From contig USOX01000025.1 in the NCBI GenBank assembly GCA_900556485.1, positions 1 to 38,002 on the forward strand: DNA of 38,002 bases, given 5' to 3'. Both the position numbers and the translations under genes were made by a program. Position 1 is the stretch's first letter. Every line of letters starts with the position of its first letter. Below the pieces are notes generated by a model, which was not told the origin of the DNA, made no database searches, and saw nothing but the letters and a program-made list of their open reading frames with translations. The DNA comes from an uncultured Dysgonomonas sp. Its GTDB lineage: Bacteria; Bacteroidota; Bacteroidia; Bacteroidales; Dysgonomonadaceae. This document shows positions 27,233 to 35,815 of this stretch, piece by piece.

Positions 27233-29212
27233 ATGAATGAGATAGAGAAAATATATTCTAATATGAAAAAATATTATTTCCTTGATAAACACAAACTGTG
27301 GAAAGGCCCCTATAGGTACCCACAAATTCTATATTTCTGCTTAAATGGTGCTATACAGCCTACATCATATATCTGGCATAATAAACTAGCGGTTGATATT
27401 GGAGAACATCCTTTGGTATCTATATATGCACGTAAATATGCCTATGAATATCGTTCTTTTCCTGTTTGGGTGTTTAGGAGTAATATTAAAATATTATCAA
27501 TAAATGCTTTAAAAAAATGGAAGAAAAGATTTAGCAAGAAAGATAGTTTCGAGAATTTTATAGCAAAACCTATTGGAATTCCACCAATTTTGAAAGAAGC
27601 AAAAGAGTCTTATTTAATACCTTCAATTGTAGCAATACATGATTTTATTGCACCCGGAGATTTTAAGATCAAGTTAATTTACATTGAACGCGATGGAAAG
27701 GAAGAGATTAAAACAGTAGAATATCCTATTAAATTAACCTTTGATAGTAATCCGGGAATTAAGTTCGAAATAACAATGGCCGTGCCTCCTTCTGTTGGAG
27801 GTGTAGAGCATAAAGAATCTTATGGATTGCATAGGAGATTATTCTTGAAAGGAGAAAATATGAATATTAGAATCGAAGAAAATAGTGTTTTTGATTTTTC
27901 GACAAAATTTCCATACAAGCCACAAATTCTAAAGGGAAGGTTTAAACAAGCTAATTTTATTATTGATAGCAATTATGAAAACGAATATAATAGGCTAATT
28001 ATACGAATTGATGATGACAAACCTATAGTTCCTCAAGATATTCTACTTACAACAGGAAATCATATTTATGACTATGATGATTTTAATATTCACCCATCAC
28101 TTATGGGAATATCATTTAGACATGGGGGTACTTATACTGATGTAGTTGTTGACGGAGCCAGTTATAAATTTTATTGCATTAAAGAAAAATTAATCGTCAT
28201 TGAGGGTAAATGTAGAGAAAAGTTGGAAATATTCAGACAAAAAGCTGAAATCATGAGAATTGCACTTGCTATCTTGAGCGGTAAGTTTTGTGGCGGTTCT
28301 TGCAGCTATGTAAGTGCAACTGATCCAGATTTTAAATACACTAATGGTGTTTGGCTTGAAATAGAAAAGCCAACTGTCATTTCAAATCGTCAAACTATAA
28401 ATTTTAAGACATTTAGATCCACATTTGATGTAAATGATGATAACGATGCTGAAAAATATAAGGCTATAAACAGTTTTATTTCACCAGAACTATTTTCCGC
28501 ACTATGTGAAAAGCTATATACGGACGAAAATTTGCTTAGAGTGGCTGAGTTAGTCATCAGTGGTATGGGAAATAATGATCCATTACAACAGGGAGCGTTA
28601 TATTCTGTAGCATTAGAAACTTTAACCACAGTATTGGGTGAGAAAAAATCCAAACAACTTAAACCTATCGTTGATGATAAAGTCTCCGCGACTTTTGTTG
28701 CTGATTTAAAAGAAGTACTACATAAGTATGAGGATAAGGTTTCAAAAGAAGGATTTGTTATATTGGGCAAAAATATTGACGGTATAAATAGACCAACCAA
28801 TCAAGATAAATTAGTGAAAACATTTGAACTTTTTGGCATAACTCTCTCTGAAAAAGATAAATCAGTCATTGGTAAAAGAAATGATTACCTTCATGGACGT
28901 AATCCATTAAAAACAAAACTTATCTTCGAATTAACACAAATATCATTAAGACTACATACTTTAATTGTGGCTTTATTATTAAAATCTGTAGGTTATTCTG
29001 GGCACATTGTCAATCTGGATATTTATGCTTATTGCACTGATGAGAATAAAGCAATCGAAATTGCTTCTGATGTATACGAAAAGATTACTGCGTTATCACA
29101 GGAATTGCAGAAGGCTTTTGAAGAGCAAAATAAATCTAGATTGAACGAACTAAAAGAACAATTGGAAAAAATCAAAACTCACGAATTGCGAGATTTGATT
29201 AGAATTATCTAA
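27233..29212 (+). CDS. Large protein with C-terminal HEPN-like RNase motif, ApeA-like architecture (putative abortive-infection effector)
   Basis: A 659-aa protein. About 400 N-terminal residues look beta-rich (FRHGGTYTDVVVDGASYKFY near 300) and match no family I can name. The C-terminal third is helical and contains VIGKRNDYLHGRNP with Arg549-x4-His554, the RxxxxH catalytic motif of HEPN RNases. The overall plan, a long beta-rich N-terminal domain followed by a HEPN domain with RN...HG, recalls ApeA-type abortive-infection proteins. A final coiled coil (about 615-650) follows. It is the last gene of the + strand set and converges with the nuclease gene after 24 bases. An RNase effector triggered by infection is a reasonable inference. 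The alternative is a HEPN protein without RNase activity. Confidence 0.75.
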   Translation: MNEIEKIYSNMKKYYFLDKHKLWKGPYRYPQILYFCLNGAIQPTSYIWHNKLAVDIGEHPLVSIYARKYAYEYRSFPVWVFRSNIKILSINALKKWKKRFSKKDSFENFIAKPIGIPPILKEAKESYLIPSIVAIHDFIAPGDFKIKLIYIERDGKEEIKTVEYPIKLTFDSNPGIKFEITMAVPPSVGGVEHKESYGLHRRLFLKGENMNIRIEENSVFDFSTKFPYKPQILKGRFKQANFIIDSNYENEYNRLIIRIDDDKPIVPQDILLTTGNHIYDYDDFNIHPSLMGISFRHGGTYTDVVVDGASYKFYCIKEKLIVIEGKCREKLEIFRQKAEIMRIALAILSGKFCGGSCSYVSATDPDFKYTNGVWLEIEKPTVISNRQTINFKTFRSTFDVNDDNDAEKYKAINSFISPELFSALCEKLYTDENLLRVAELVISGMGNNDPLQQGALYSVALETLTTVLGEKKSKQLKPIVDDKVSATFVADLKEVLHKYEDKVSKEGFVILGKNIDGINRPTNQDKLVKTFELFGITLSEKDKSVIGKRNDYLHGRNPLKTKLIFELTQISLRLHTLIVALLLKSVGYSGHIVNLDIYAYCTDENKAIEIASDVYEKITALSQELQKAFEEQNKSRLNELKEQLEKIKTHELRDLIRII

Positions 29213-29236
29213 ATTCGGTTCGTTTGCCTATATTAA

Positions 29237-30616
29237 TCAAGGCAACTGACGATCCCAATGCGATCCGTTTTGTATTGTATCTATATCCTCAGGAATAAGT
29301 AGAAAATTATTATGAAGAGGCGGAACCGGGTTAACATAAGCTGAAGCAAAATCAACGGTTTCATCAATAATCCAATCTTCGTATGATCTGGAATAGGACT
29401 GAAAAAAATGGAAATACACCCAGCGTAGATTACAGTTTATCGCATCAATTTTTCCTAATGTAGCCATGATCTTTCTCGCTCTTTCTTTTTCAACTTCAGG
29501 ACCATCAAATGTTTCCATACCGATATGAATTATTCCATTAGAACCTGAGTTAAATTGATTAATTGCACTATATATCTGACTTTTTACATCTCTGGCTTTT
29601 GCATTTATAGCTTCTTCTGCATCACAATAGCATTGAACGCCAAAAGCATTATATACCTCGGAAACAAATACATTATTGGCTTCACCTTTTCCAACGTACA
29701 CATAGTTTCCCTTAATGCCACAAGTAAAACTAGAATTATCAACAGGTTTACCTGCAATTAGTTCGACTAATTGAGGAGAGTTGTTTTTTACATAATTTGT
29801 TTCTAAATGTTTTTGAATAGCCTTAATATTAACAAAGGAAAGATTTATATCTAACTTATCATTCGTAACTATTGTCCCTGCCATTTTTGTCTTGGGTAGT
29901 ATATCTTGAAGAATATCCCTCAAATATGTATCAGGCAAAGATTCTAATTCTACGTGAAACCTAATATCAAGTAAAGCATTATATTGTATCAATAGTCCTC
30001 CAATGTGGGAAACCATTATTTGTCTTTTGGCTGTTTCTTTATAAGTATAATCAGCTGTTTTCTTTTGTCTCTTACATTCAATCTGCCATGTTTTACCACT
30101 TTTAGATGCTTCAAAATCCGGACTTTTTCCACCAGATTTTCCTTCCTCAATTATATTAACATCCCATCCATTGCGGACCCATAAAAGAGCCGTTAATATT
30201 TCAAATAAAATAGCATCTGCTTCCGATGTTCTTTTTTTGAGTAAATCTTTAACCTTTTTCTTTATTCCACCTATTTTCTCTACTAAATCTAAATTCATAC
30301 CTATACGTTTAAATATCGGTATGATGCGGGCTCCCTGGTTGTAATCATATCTATAAGGCTCATGAATTAAGGTATGGATAAGGTATAAGTACCAACCTAT
30401 TTGATCTTTTTGAATTGCGATTAAAGTGCCTTTCCTAATATCTATAAATGGCGGACGATAACCAAATACAATACTTATATCATCTTCAATCTTTTTTTTC
30501 CTTTCGGACCATTCTTTTTCAGAAATAAAATTTTTAAACCAATTAAATGCGTTAATGATATCTTGGTCTTGTAATGGATTATATTGAAATGATGAAGCTG
30601 GTATTCTTTGAATCAT
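29237..30616 (-). CDS. Predicted PD-(D/E)XK nuclease family protein
   Basis: A 459-aa protein whose residues 135-185 fit a PD-(D/E)XK nuclease core: Glu139 in the first helix (LFEILTALLWVRNGWDV), Pro166-Asp167 in SGGKSPDFEAS, and Glu180-Cys-Lys182 in WQIECKRQ. The N-terminal part is helical (VFGYRPPFIDIRKGTL near 50-65). A larger C-terminal domain contains ARDVKSQIYSAINQF and SNGIIHIGMETFDGPE, family unknown. It is transcribed toward the HEPN gene. No cognate methyltransferase or specificity subunit is nearby, so it is not an ordinary restriction enzyme. It may be part of the neighbouring helicase-HEPN island or a stand-alone defence nuclease. Confidence 0.74.
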   Translation of the reverse strand: MIQRIPASSFQYNPLQDQDIINAFNWFKNFISEKEWSERKKKIEDDISIVFGYRPPFIDIRKGTLIAIQKDQIGWYLYLIHTLIHEPYRYDYNQGARIIPIFKRIGMNLDLVEKIGGIKKKVKDLLKKRTSEADAILFEILTALLWVRNGWDVNIIEEGKSGGKSPDFEASKSGKTWQIECKRQKKTADYTYKETAKRQIMVSHIGGLLIQYNALLDIRFHVELESLPDTYLRDILQDILPKTKMAGTIVTNDKLDINLSFVNIKAIQKHLETNYVKNNSPQLVELIAGKPVDNSSFTCGIKGNYVYVGKGEANNVFVSEVYNAFGVQCYCDAEEAINAKARDVKSQIYSAINQFNSGSNGIIHIGMETFDGPEVEKERARKIMATLGKIDAINCNLRWVYFHFFQSYSRSYEDWIIDETVDFASAYVNPVPPLHNNFLLIPEDIDTIQNGSHWDRQLP

Positions 30617-30934
30617 AATTATTACTTGTTGAAAATCAGAAAGTAAAAATATAAATAAATTTTGCTTAGAGGGGTATAAGAGTTAAACAATATTTTTTCT
30701 ACATCACAACAAATATAGAAAACAAAATATTAACAATGTCGCTTAACTTTTTGTACGAAATAAGTTAGGAACTCCAAAAATGGAATAAAATTCTTTTAAA
30801 TCATTATGAGATCCTAAAATAATGTAAATTGTCTGAGACTGTTGGTTCTTTAAAACAACAAGCCAAGAATTCCTTTCTGTATAGAGACGTATTTTTATTT
30901 AATATCATACCTTTATAAATAAAATCTTTAAATT
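30617..30934. other. Divergent intergenic region between the nuclease and membrane protein genes
   Basis: This AT-rich stretch of 318 bases has no credible ORF. It should hold the promoters for both flanking genes. The only recognisable element is TACCTTTA at 30908-30915, close to the TAnnTTTG -7 consensus, 19 bases before the ATG at 30935. Confidence 0.4.
30908..30915 (+). promoter_or_regulatory. Possible -7 promoter element of the membrane-anchored protein gene
   Basis: TACCTTTA matches the Bacteroidetes -7 element TAnnTTTG in seven of eight defined or free positions. It is placed 19 bases upstream of the start codon; the -33 box is not clear. Confidence 0.35.
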
Positions 30935-31681
30935 ATGCTATCCATATCATTTGATTTCGATTTGGGAAATTTAGTAAGCACATTAATTGGTGTATTCATT
31001 GCAGCAATACTTGGTATTTTTGCATTCTTTTTTCAACAAGATAGAATAAAAGTAAAGCGGTATAGAGAAAATCTTAGGTATTTTAATGAATTGATAAATA
31101 ATGCAATATTGACATGGGATTCACAAGCCGATCTAATATATGACTTCTCAAAAGATATAAGTGAAAAACCTTTAGACTACAATATACCTTCTTTTGCGTC
31201 AACAGATGATTTGTCATTACTTAAAAAATTTAGAAGTCTCGAACTATTTCATTCTTTCTCATGGTTTTCTAAAAAAAGAAAACACAATAATGAAAAATTC
31301 TCAAATATATATTCAGATATAGAATATATTACAAAAAGGTATTATCAGGAAATAGATTATATTTTAAATCATGGTAAAATATACTTGCATTTCAGAGATA
31401 AGATTAGTGAAAACTTGTATTTGCTCTATTCTGAAATATATATTACTTTACGCAAAACAATTAAAATACCCCAAAATAATCAAGAAGAAAAATATTGTAA
31501 TTATCTGATTCATTTATCTAACGATATACTAGAAAAGACAAAAGACAATATGGATTTAGAAAAAACATTAGATAATATAATAACGCCAGCTATCGGGGAA
31601 TTAGTTACTAAATTTGAGAATGAGACAAATTGCATTAATATTATTATTTTGCTAATAAAGAATACAAATGGATTCAAATAA
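30935..31681 (+). CDS. Membrane-anchored protein of unknown function
   Basis: A 248-aa protein with one N-terminal membrane helix (about residues 12-34, STLIGVFIAAILGIFAFFF) followed by a basic stretch and a long helical cytoplasmic domain. Charged and aromatic residues dominate, with DIEYITKRYYQEIDYIL near the middle. I do not recognise a family; single-helix anchored helical proteins are common as accessory or effector parts of phage-defence loci. The end of the gene overlaps a small ORF by 14 bases. AT content is very high. It is probably a real gene, given its length, start and upstream -7-like box. Confidence 0.65.
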   Translation: MLSISFDFDLGNLVSTLIGVFIAAILGIFAFFFQQDRIKVKRYRENLRYFNELINNAILTWDSQADLIYDFSKDISEKPLDYNIPSFASTDDLSLLKKFRSLELFHSFSWFSKKRKHNNEKFSNIYSDIEYITKRYYQEIDYILNHGKIYLHFRDKISENLYLLYSEIYITLRKTIKIPQNNQEEKYCNYLIHLSNDILEKTKDNMDLEKTLDNIITPAIGELVTKFENETNCINIIILLIKNTNGFK

Positions 31682-31814
31682 AATAATTAGCCAATGTATA
31701 GTTACTGTTAAGACTCTATCATTTTTTGAAAAGGAAACATTGTCTCAAATTGAAAACTTAAGAATTTTATCAGAGGAACTTACAGACTTCTTATCTAATA
31801 GAAGTTATAAGTAG
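31668..31814 (+). CDS. Small ORF (48 aa) overlapping the end of the membrane-anchored protein gene
   Basis: The ATG at 31668 lies within the last codons of the upstream gene, giving a 14-base overlap in another frame that could allow translational coupling. The product is helical and amphipathic (ETLSQIENLRILSEELTDFL). It matches nothing I know. An overlap of this type is frequent in toxin-antitoxin or two-component defence pairs, but the ORF is short and could be chance. Confidence 0.4.
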   Translation: MDSNKIISQCIVTVKTLSFFEKETLSQIENLRILSEELTDFLSNRSYK

Positions 31815-31945
31815 AAAATATTATATATGGGATAAAAAATCATTAGCATTGATAAAACAATCATAATATATTTACTTGTTTTGATAAATAAAAAAACGAA
31901 AAAAATTACTCCATCGAGAAACCACATTTTAATTATATACCAAAA

Positions 31946-31965
31946 GGGGGGATGGAGCCCCCCCC
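31946..31965. repeat. G6-ATGGAG-C8 hairpin
   Basis: GGGGGG at 31946-31951 pairs with CCCCCC in the run 31958-31965 across a 6-base loop. It is a striking GC hairpin in very AT-rich DNA. No T-run follows, so it is not a standard terminator. The homopolymers could vary in length by slippage. Confidence 0.6.
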
Positions 31966-32071
31966 TTCACAATATTTACCCATTTAAGGAATCTAAAATG
32001 GGAGCTTATAGAAGTAATAAATAATGCCAGGAAGGATAAAACCGGTTGCTTTTAATTACAGTCAATGAATA

Positions 32072-32179
32072 ATGAGCATGGTTATAATTGTTGTTTTAGG
32101 ATTATACATTGTTTATTTCTTGCTGTTAATTCATTCCGTTAATGTCGGAGAAGTAGAACCGGATGATCCTGATTTCTAA
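32072..32179 (+). CDS. Possible 35-aa single-membrane-helix peptide
   Basis: The reading frame encodes a peptide that is mostly one hydrophobic helix (MVIIVVLGLYIVYFLLLIHS) with an acidic tail (EVEPDDPDF). Helix plus acidic tail is typical of small membrane proteins. No ribosome binding site or conservation can be shown here, so it stays tentative. Confidence 0.3.
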   Translation: MSMVIIVVLGLYIVYFLLLIHSVNVGEVEPDDPDF

Positions 32180-32399
32180 GATTCATTGCCCGCGAAAAAG
32201 AAAGCAAAGGGTAAATTGCTATTTATTAGCTTTTAAAAGGAACTTTCTGCTCGTTTCTTAGAAATGTGTCATAAATCGAATTTGAATAAGAGGTAGTCAC
32301 CAATTAAGTGAAGTAGTCATAATTTAAACTTTTGATAATGTTACTGTTTTTATTGGTAAGTGTCAGATTAAATCGTGACTATTTCATATAAGGTTTGCT

Positions 32400-34367
32400 T
32401 TACATTGTTATTCTGAAATATTCATTAAACAATGCAATTATTTCATTTCTATTCTGTTGGCATAAAGACCAATTCCATTTTTGATTTTCGAAGATTAAAG
32501 CTGATTTTAGTGAGTCTAATCTCTTTTTTTCAAAAAAAGACGTACGTTTTTCTGCAAAACTTTTATTGGAATATTCAGAGTTCATTCCAACAGCCAATAA
32601 TACCAAATTACCAAAATCATCAAGGCGTTTCTTCTTTTCATCATCAGATAGGTTTTCATCTTCTTCCCAAAGAGTATTTTCATCATACTCTCTTCTATTT
32701 TGTGGAGAAATATGCTCAACAGAATTTTTCTTTGTCATTCGATAATTTTGCCAATCGTCATCCTTTTCAGATGCTTTTAAATACCACAATATAAAGTCAG
32801 TTTTGTAAAACCAATAACTCCAAAAAGCGGTGCCTCTGGGTTCGCTTAAAGCTTCAATGTTTGCATTAAAAATGTTTAGGTCTTTTTCTATTAAATTCCA
32901 ACTTCTGAGACTCAGTTCTTCTGACAGAGAGGAGCAAAACATCAGGTTATCTAATTTTATAAGATATTTGTATAAATTCGCAGAATTATCTTCATTTAAA
33001 GTTTTATACAAAAAAGGAGTCAACCAATATAGAGTTGTTATTTGTTGCGAGTGGTAAAGCATACTTTGTAACAAAGCAAGTCCTTCATTGCCTAGTGGCT
33101 CTTTTCGTTGCAAGACTTTTTTATTCTGATATAATTTTTTTATAAGATGAACTTCCTGATTTGCTTCTTTTTCAATCCACTTAATAACGTATTTGTCGAA
33201 ATTAACTCGGAGTTTCAAAAGTAATTCAATAAATGTTCTAACCTTTGATTCTTCAAGATAATAGGGATGAAAATGGTTTTCGAATGTTTCAATTAGTTTC
33301 TTTTCGTTGACTTCAACCACTTTATTACTTGCTGATTTTTCGCAATTGTCTTTAAAAATAAAAATCCTTAGAGTATGTTGTAAAAACATTGGAAAGCTGA
33401 TAATACTTCGTACTTTACCCGAATCATAATCGAAATCATCCTCATCTTTATTAATATCATATTTTTCCAAATCAAGAATTTCATTTAAGTGCTTGTTATC
33501 ATAATCAGATGTCGAGTTTGCAATACGATCTATAATATTTAAGGGTAAGCCAATTTCGATATCTTCGTCTGGTTCTTTTTTAGTTATATCACTCCATTTG
33601 AAACCACAAACTTCCTTAATATTCTTTTCAATATAACTGTCCATAATTGAACAAGCTTCCCAAATCTGAGCATATTTTCTTTTTTCATCATCAGGTAGAT
33701 ATTGAATTAGTCTTGATTTTATTATTTCATGATGCTCTAATTGCATGCCTCTATTATTTAGAACTTCAAACAGTCTGTTCTCATCAATACCTGTGGGCAT
33801 TTCGGTTTCTATAAAAGCAACTTTTTCATATAACAACTTTGTTAGTTTTTGTTTAAATTCAATAGTATCTCCTCTTTCTTTGGCATTTACAAATGAATGT
33901 ATTGTTTTTTGTGCTTGGGTAATTCCTTCAAGTTGAGATCTTTCTTCCTGTGAAAGTTGCAAATAATTGTTTGGATTTGTAAAATACTTATTAGCAAAGG
34001 TGCGGATAGCGAATGACAACCGTTTTTCACAAGTTTTATCACCATGGGCATAAGTAAAAGCCTCTAATTCATTTTTCAATTCATAACTCAGTAGCCAAAG
34101 TGTTGTAAATCTTTGCTGTCCATCTATTAAATCGTATTTACTTTGATTTTTAATAATCATTGTGCCTCCCAAAAAATAGTAATTATTGGGTGTCTTGGTG
34201 GCTCTTTCTAAATCTTCGAGTAAAATAGTAATTTGATTTTCACCCCATACATACAAACGCTGATATAGGGGAATAGAATAGAAGCGTTCCTTTTCAACTA
34301 TATCTTTTAACGTAATCAAATCTGATTTAATTGACAAATCGCTATTAAGTAATAAATCCTCGATCAT
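32400..34367 (-). CDS. DUF262 protein with C-terminal DUF1524/HNH-like region (GmrSD-like)
   Basis: A 655-aa protein. The N-terminal DUF262 domain has IPLYQRLYVW near residues 32-41, LIDGQQRFTTL (81-91 region) and EVLNNRGMQLEHHEIIKSRL near 205-225. The DGQQR loop is the NTP/DNA-processing site of the ParB-like DUF262 fold. The C-terminal end has SVEHISPQ with His552 and, later, DDFGNLVLLAVGMNSEYSN, matching DUF1524 (HNH-type nuclease). DUF262-DUF1524 proteins include the GmrSD type IV restriction enzymes and SspE, which attack modified or unprotected phage DNA. The ATG at 34367 overlaps the stop of the upstream DUF262 gene as ATGA; the in-frame GTG four codons earlier is less likely. Confidence 0.84.
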   Translation of the reverse strand: MIEDLLLNSDLSIKSDLITLKDIVEKERFYSIPLYQRLYVWGENQITILLEDLERATKTPNNYYFLGGTMIIKNQSKYDLIDGQQRFTTLWLLSYELKNELEAFTYAHGDKTCEKRLSFAIRTFANKYFTNPNNYLQLSQEERSQLEGITQAQKTIHSFVNAKERGDTIEFKQKLTKLLYEKVAFIETEMPTGIDENRLFEVLNNRGMQLEHHEIIKSRLIQYLPDDEKRKYAQIWEACSIMDSYIEKNIKEVCGFKWSDITKKEPDEDIEIGLPLNIIDRIANSTSDYDNKHLNEILDLEKYDINKDEDDFDYDSGKVRSIISFPMFLQHTLRIFIFKDNCEKSASNKVVEVNEKKLIETFENHFHPYYLEESKVRTFIELLLKLRVNFDKYVIKWIEKEANQEVHLIKKLYQNKKVLQRKEPLGNEGLALLQSMLYHSQQITTLYWLTPFLYKTLNEDNSANLYKYLIKLDNLMFCSSLSEELSLRSWNLIEKDLNIFNANIEALSEPRGTAFWSYWFYKTDFILWYLKASEKDDDWQNYRMTKKNSVEHISPQNRREYDENTLWEEDENLSDDEKKKRLDDFGNLVLLAVGMNSEYSNKSFAEKRTSFFEKKRLDSLKSALIFENQKWNWSLCQQNRNEIIALFNEYFRITM

Positions 34368-35815
34368 AGTTGTATCCACTCTTTTAATGCTTTTAGATTT
34401 GTTTGATCTTCTTGTTTATAATATTTAAGCAATGCCCTTTTGTAGTTGCTTCGTACTCTATAGTCAAGTTGCCCATTGTCTTTTTTGAGCGAAATGTTTT
34501 CGTTTCTAAATATCTCATCGTTGGTATTTTCCAATATAAAATCAAACACTTGCTCAGGTATAAATGCCTGAGAAATAACATCGAGTAAATTTTGGTTTTG
34601 ATTTCTCAAAATGCGAATAGCGGTTTTTTCATAAATACTGCTCAATTCAATACGATAAACGCCAATGTAGTAATCGAGATGCTTGGCAAAAATATGAATA
34701 TTCATTGATTCGAATTTGTCGTAGTACATCACGATACACAAACGATATAGTGATTTCAGGTAATCTGACATTCCGCTATTGTCATAAACAGCTTTATAAA
34801 ATATATTGAATTTATACAACTCGCTGTTTTCAGGGTGTTTACTCCGAAACAAAAAATCATATATTGCTGTATAACGTTCAGAATACATAAAAAAGCCGAT
34901 TCCTTTTTCAATCGGTTGACGCAGGGAAAAAGGGTAATTGATTGCGTTTGATTGCAGTGCAATGGGGGACGTGTCAAGTAGAATTCCGCTATTCTCGTTG
35001 TATTGAATTGCTTCTGCCATCTTGTTTTTTACCGTAGGGAAAATCTGTACCCGATTTTTTATTTTTGGATCACGAGTCCTTTTTTGAAACTCTTGTAAAA
35101 CATCTTTTCGTGATCCAAACCAAACATTGCGACCTGTCCACAAGCGACCACGCCACAGTATTTCATTGAACAAATAATTTAAAAACTGATCATTATTATT
35201 GGCATCCCATTGTTTGGCAAAAGATATCTGTTTTCCCTCTTCGTCTTTGAGTTCACGCAGGTGAAATGATTTCAAATAGTCTGCAGCGCCCAATTTTACG
35301 CCACGGTTATTTTGCGTTTCAAAAAACGAAAAAGCGTTGTCTTGTCTATTAGTAATTATAACAGAAAAGGCTAAGTTGGAGGCAACTGTATTCCAGTTTT
35401 GTTGCACCCAAGCTATTTTATAGTCTTTTATATAGTTACTTACTTCGACAATATTCTTCTTAGAAATGGGCGAATTAAAAAAGAATTGAACCTTATCTTC
35501 ATATTTTGTCAAAATGCTTTTCTCTTTATTGACAATTTTGTCTAAAATAAGAAGAGAGGTGAGCCGTTGTTGCCCGTCTATTACTTCGTAGTCACCATTT
35601 TGAAAAAAAAACAATATACTCCCCATATAGTATGCTTGCCCGCTATTGTGGTCGATATGGTATTTTAAATCGTTTAGAAGAGTTTCGATCTTTTCTGTAT
35701 TCCATACATAAGGTCGCTGATAGTCGGGTATTTTAATGGAGTAGTCGCCTTCAAAAGCAAATATCCTTTCAAACCAAGTGGTGCCTGCTACAATTTCTTG
35801 TCTTTTATTCTCCAT
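34364..35815 (-). CDS. DUF262 domain protein without HNH, partner of the downstream DUF262-DUF1524 gene
   Basis: A 483-aa protein with a DUF262 domain: IPDYQRPYVWN at 29-39, VIDGQQRLTSLLIL at 78-91 and ETQNNRGVKLGAADYLKSFHL near 165-185. The rest is helical, and I see no DUF1524 H-N signature at the C-terminus. The gene overlaps the downstream DUF262-HNH gene by four bases, so the two are translationally coupled and probably form a complex. Paired DUF262 genes occur in defence islands; one may sense and the other cut. It starts at the first ATG, 35815. Confidence 0.83.
   Translation of the reverse strand: MENKRQEIVAGTTWFERIFAFEGDYSIKIPDYQRPYVWNTEKIETLLNDLKYHIDHNSGQAYYMGSILFFFQNGDYEVIDGQQRLTSLLILDKIVNKEKSILTKYEDKVQFFFNSPISKKNIVEVSNYIKDYKIAWVQQNWNTVASNLAFSVIITNRQDNAFSFFETQNNRGVKLGAADYLKSFHLRELKDEEGKQISFAKQWDANNNDQFLNYLFNEILWRGRLWTGRNVWFGSRKDVLQEFQKRTRDPKIKNRVQIFPTVKNKMAEAIQYNENSGILLDTSPIALQSNAINYPFSLRQPIEKGIGFFMYSERYTAIYDFLFRSKHPENSELYKFNIFYKAVYDNSGMSDYLKSLYRLCIVMYYDKFESMNIHIFAKHLDYYIGVYRIELSSIYEKTAIRILRNQNQNLLDVISQAFIPEQVFDFILENTNDEIFRNENISLKKDNGQLDYRVRSNYKRALLKYYKQEDQTNLKALKEWIQL

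Larger units (their letters stand above)
31815..32399. other. Long AT-rich intergenic stretch with a G6/C8 hairpin and one tiny possible ORF
   Basis: It holds a weak hairpin AAAACAA (31854-31860)/TTGTTTT (31876-31882), the G-run/C-run hairpin at 31946-31965, a possible 35-aa membrane peptide at 32072-32179, and an 11-bp inverted pair with one mismatch, TGAAGTAGTCA (32309-32319) / TGACTATTTCA (32376-32386), that may act as a processing or termination structure for the DUF262 operon. Confidence 0.4.

Noticed and set aside
29222..29248. Bidirectional terminator TTGCCT/AGGCAA between the HEPN and nuclease genes
   Set aside because: The stem is only 6 bp, partly inside the nuclease coding end, and lacks T-runs, so it is too weak to call.
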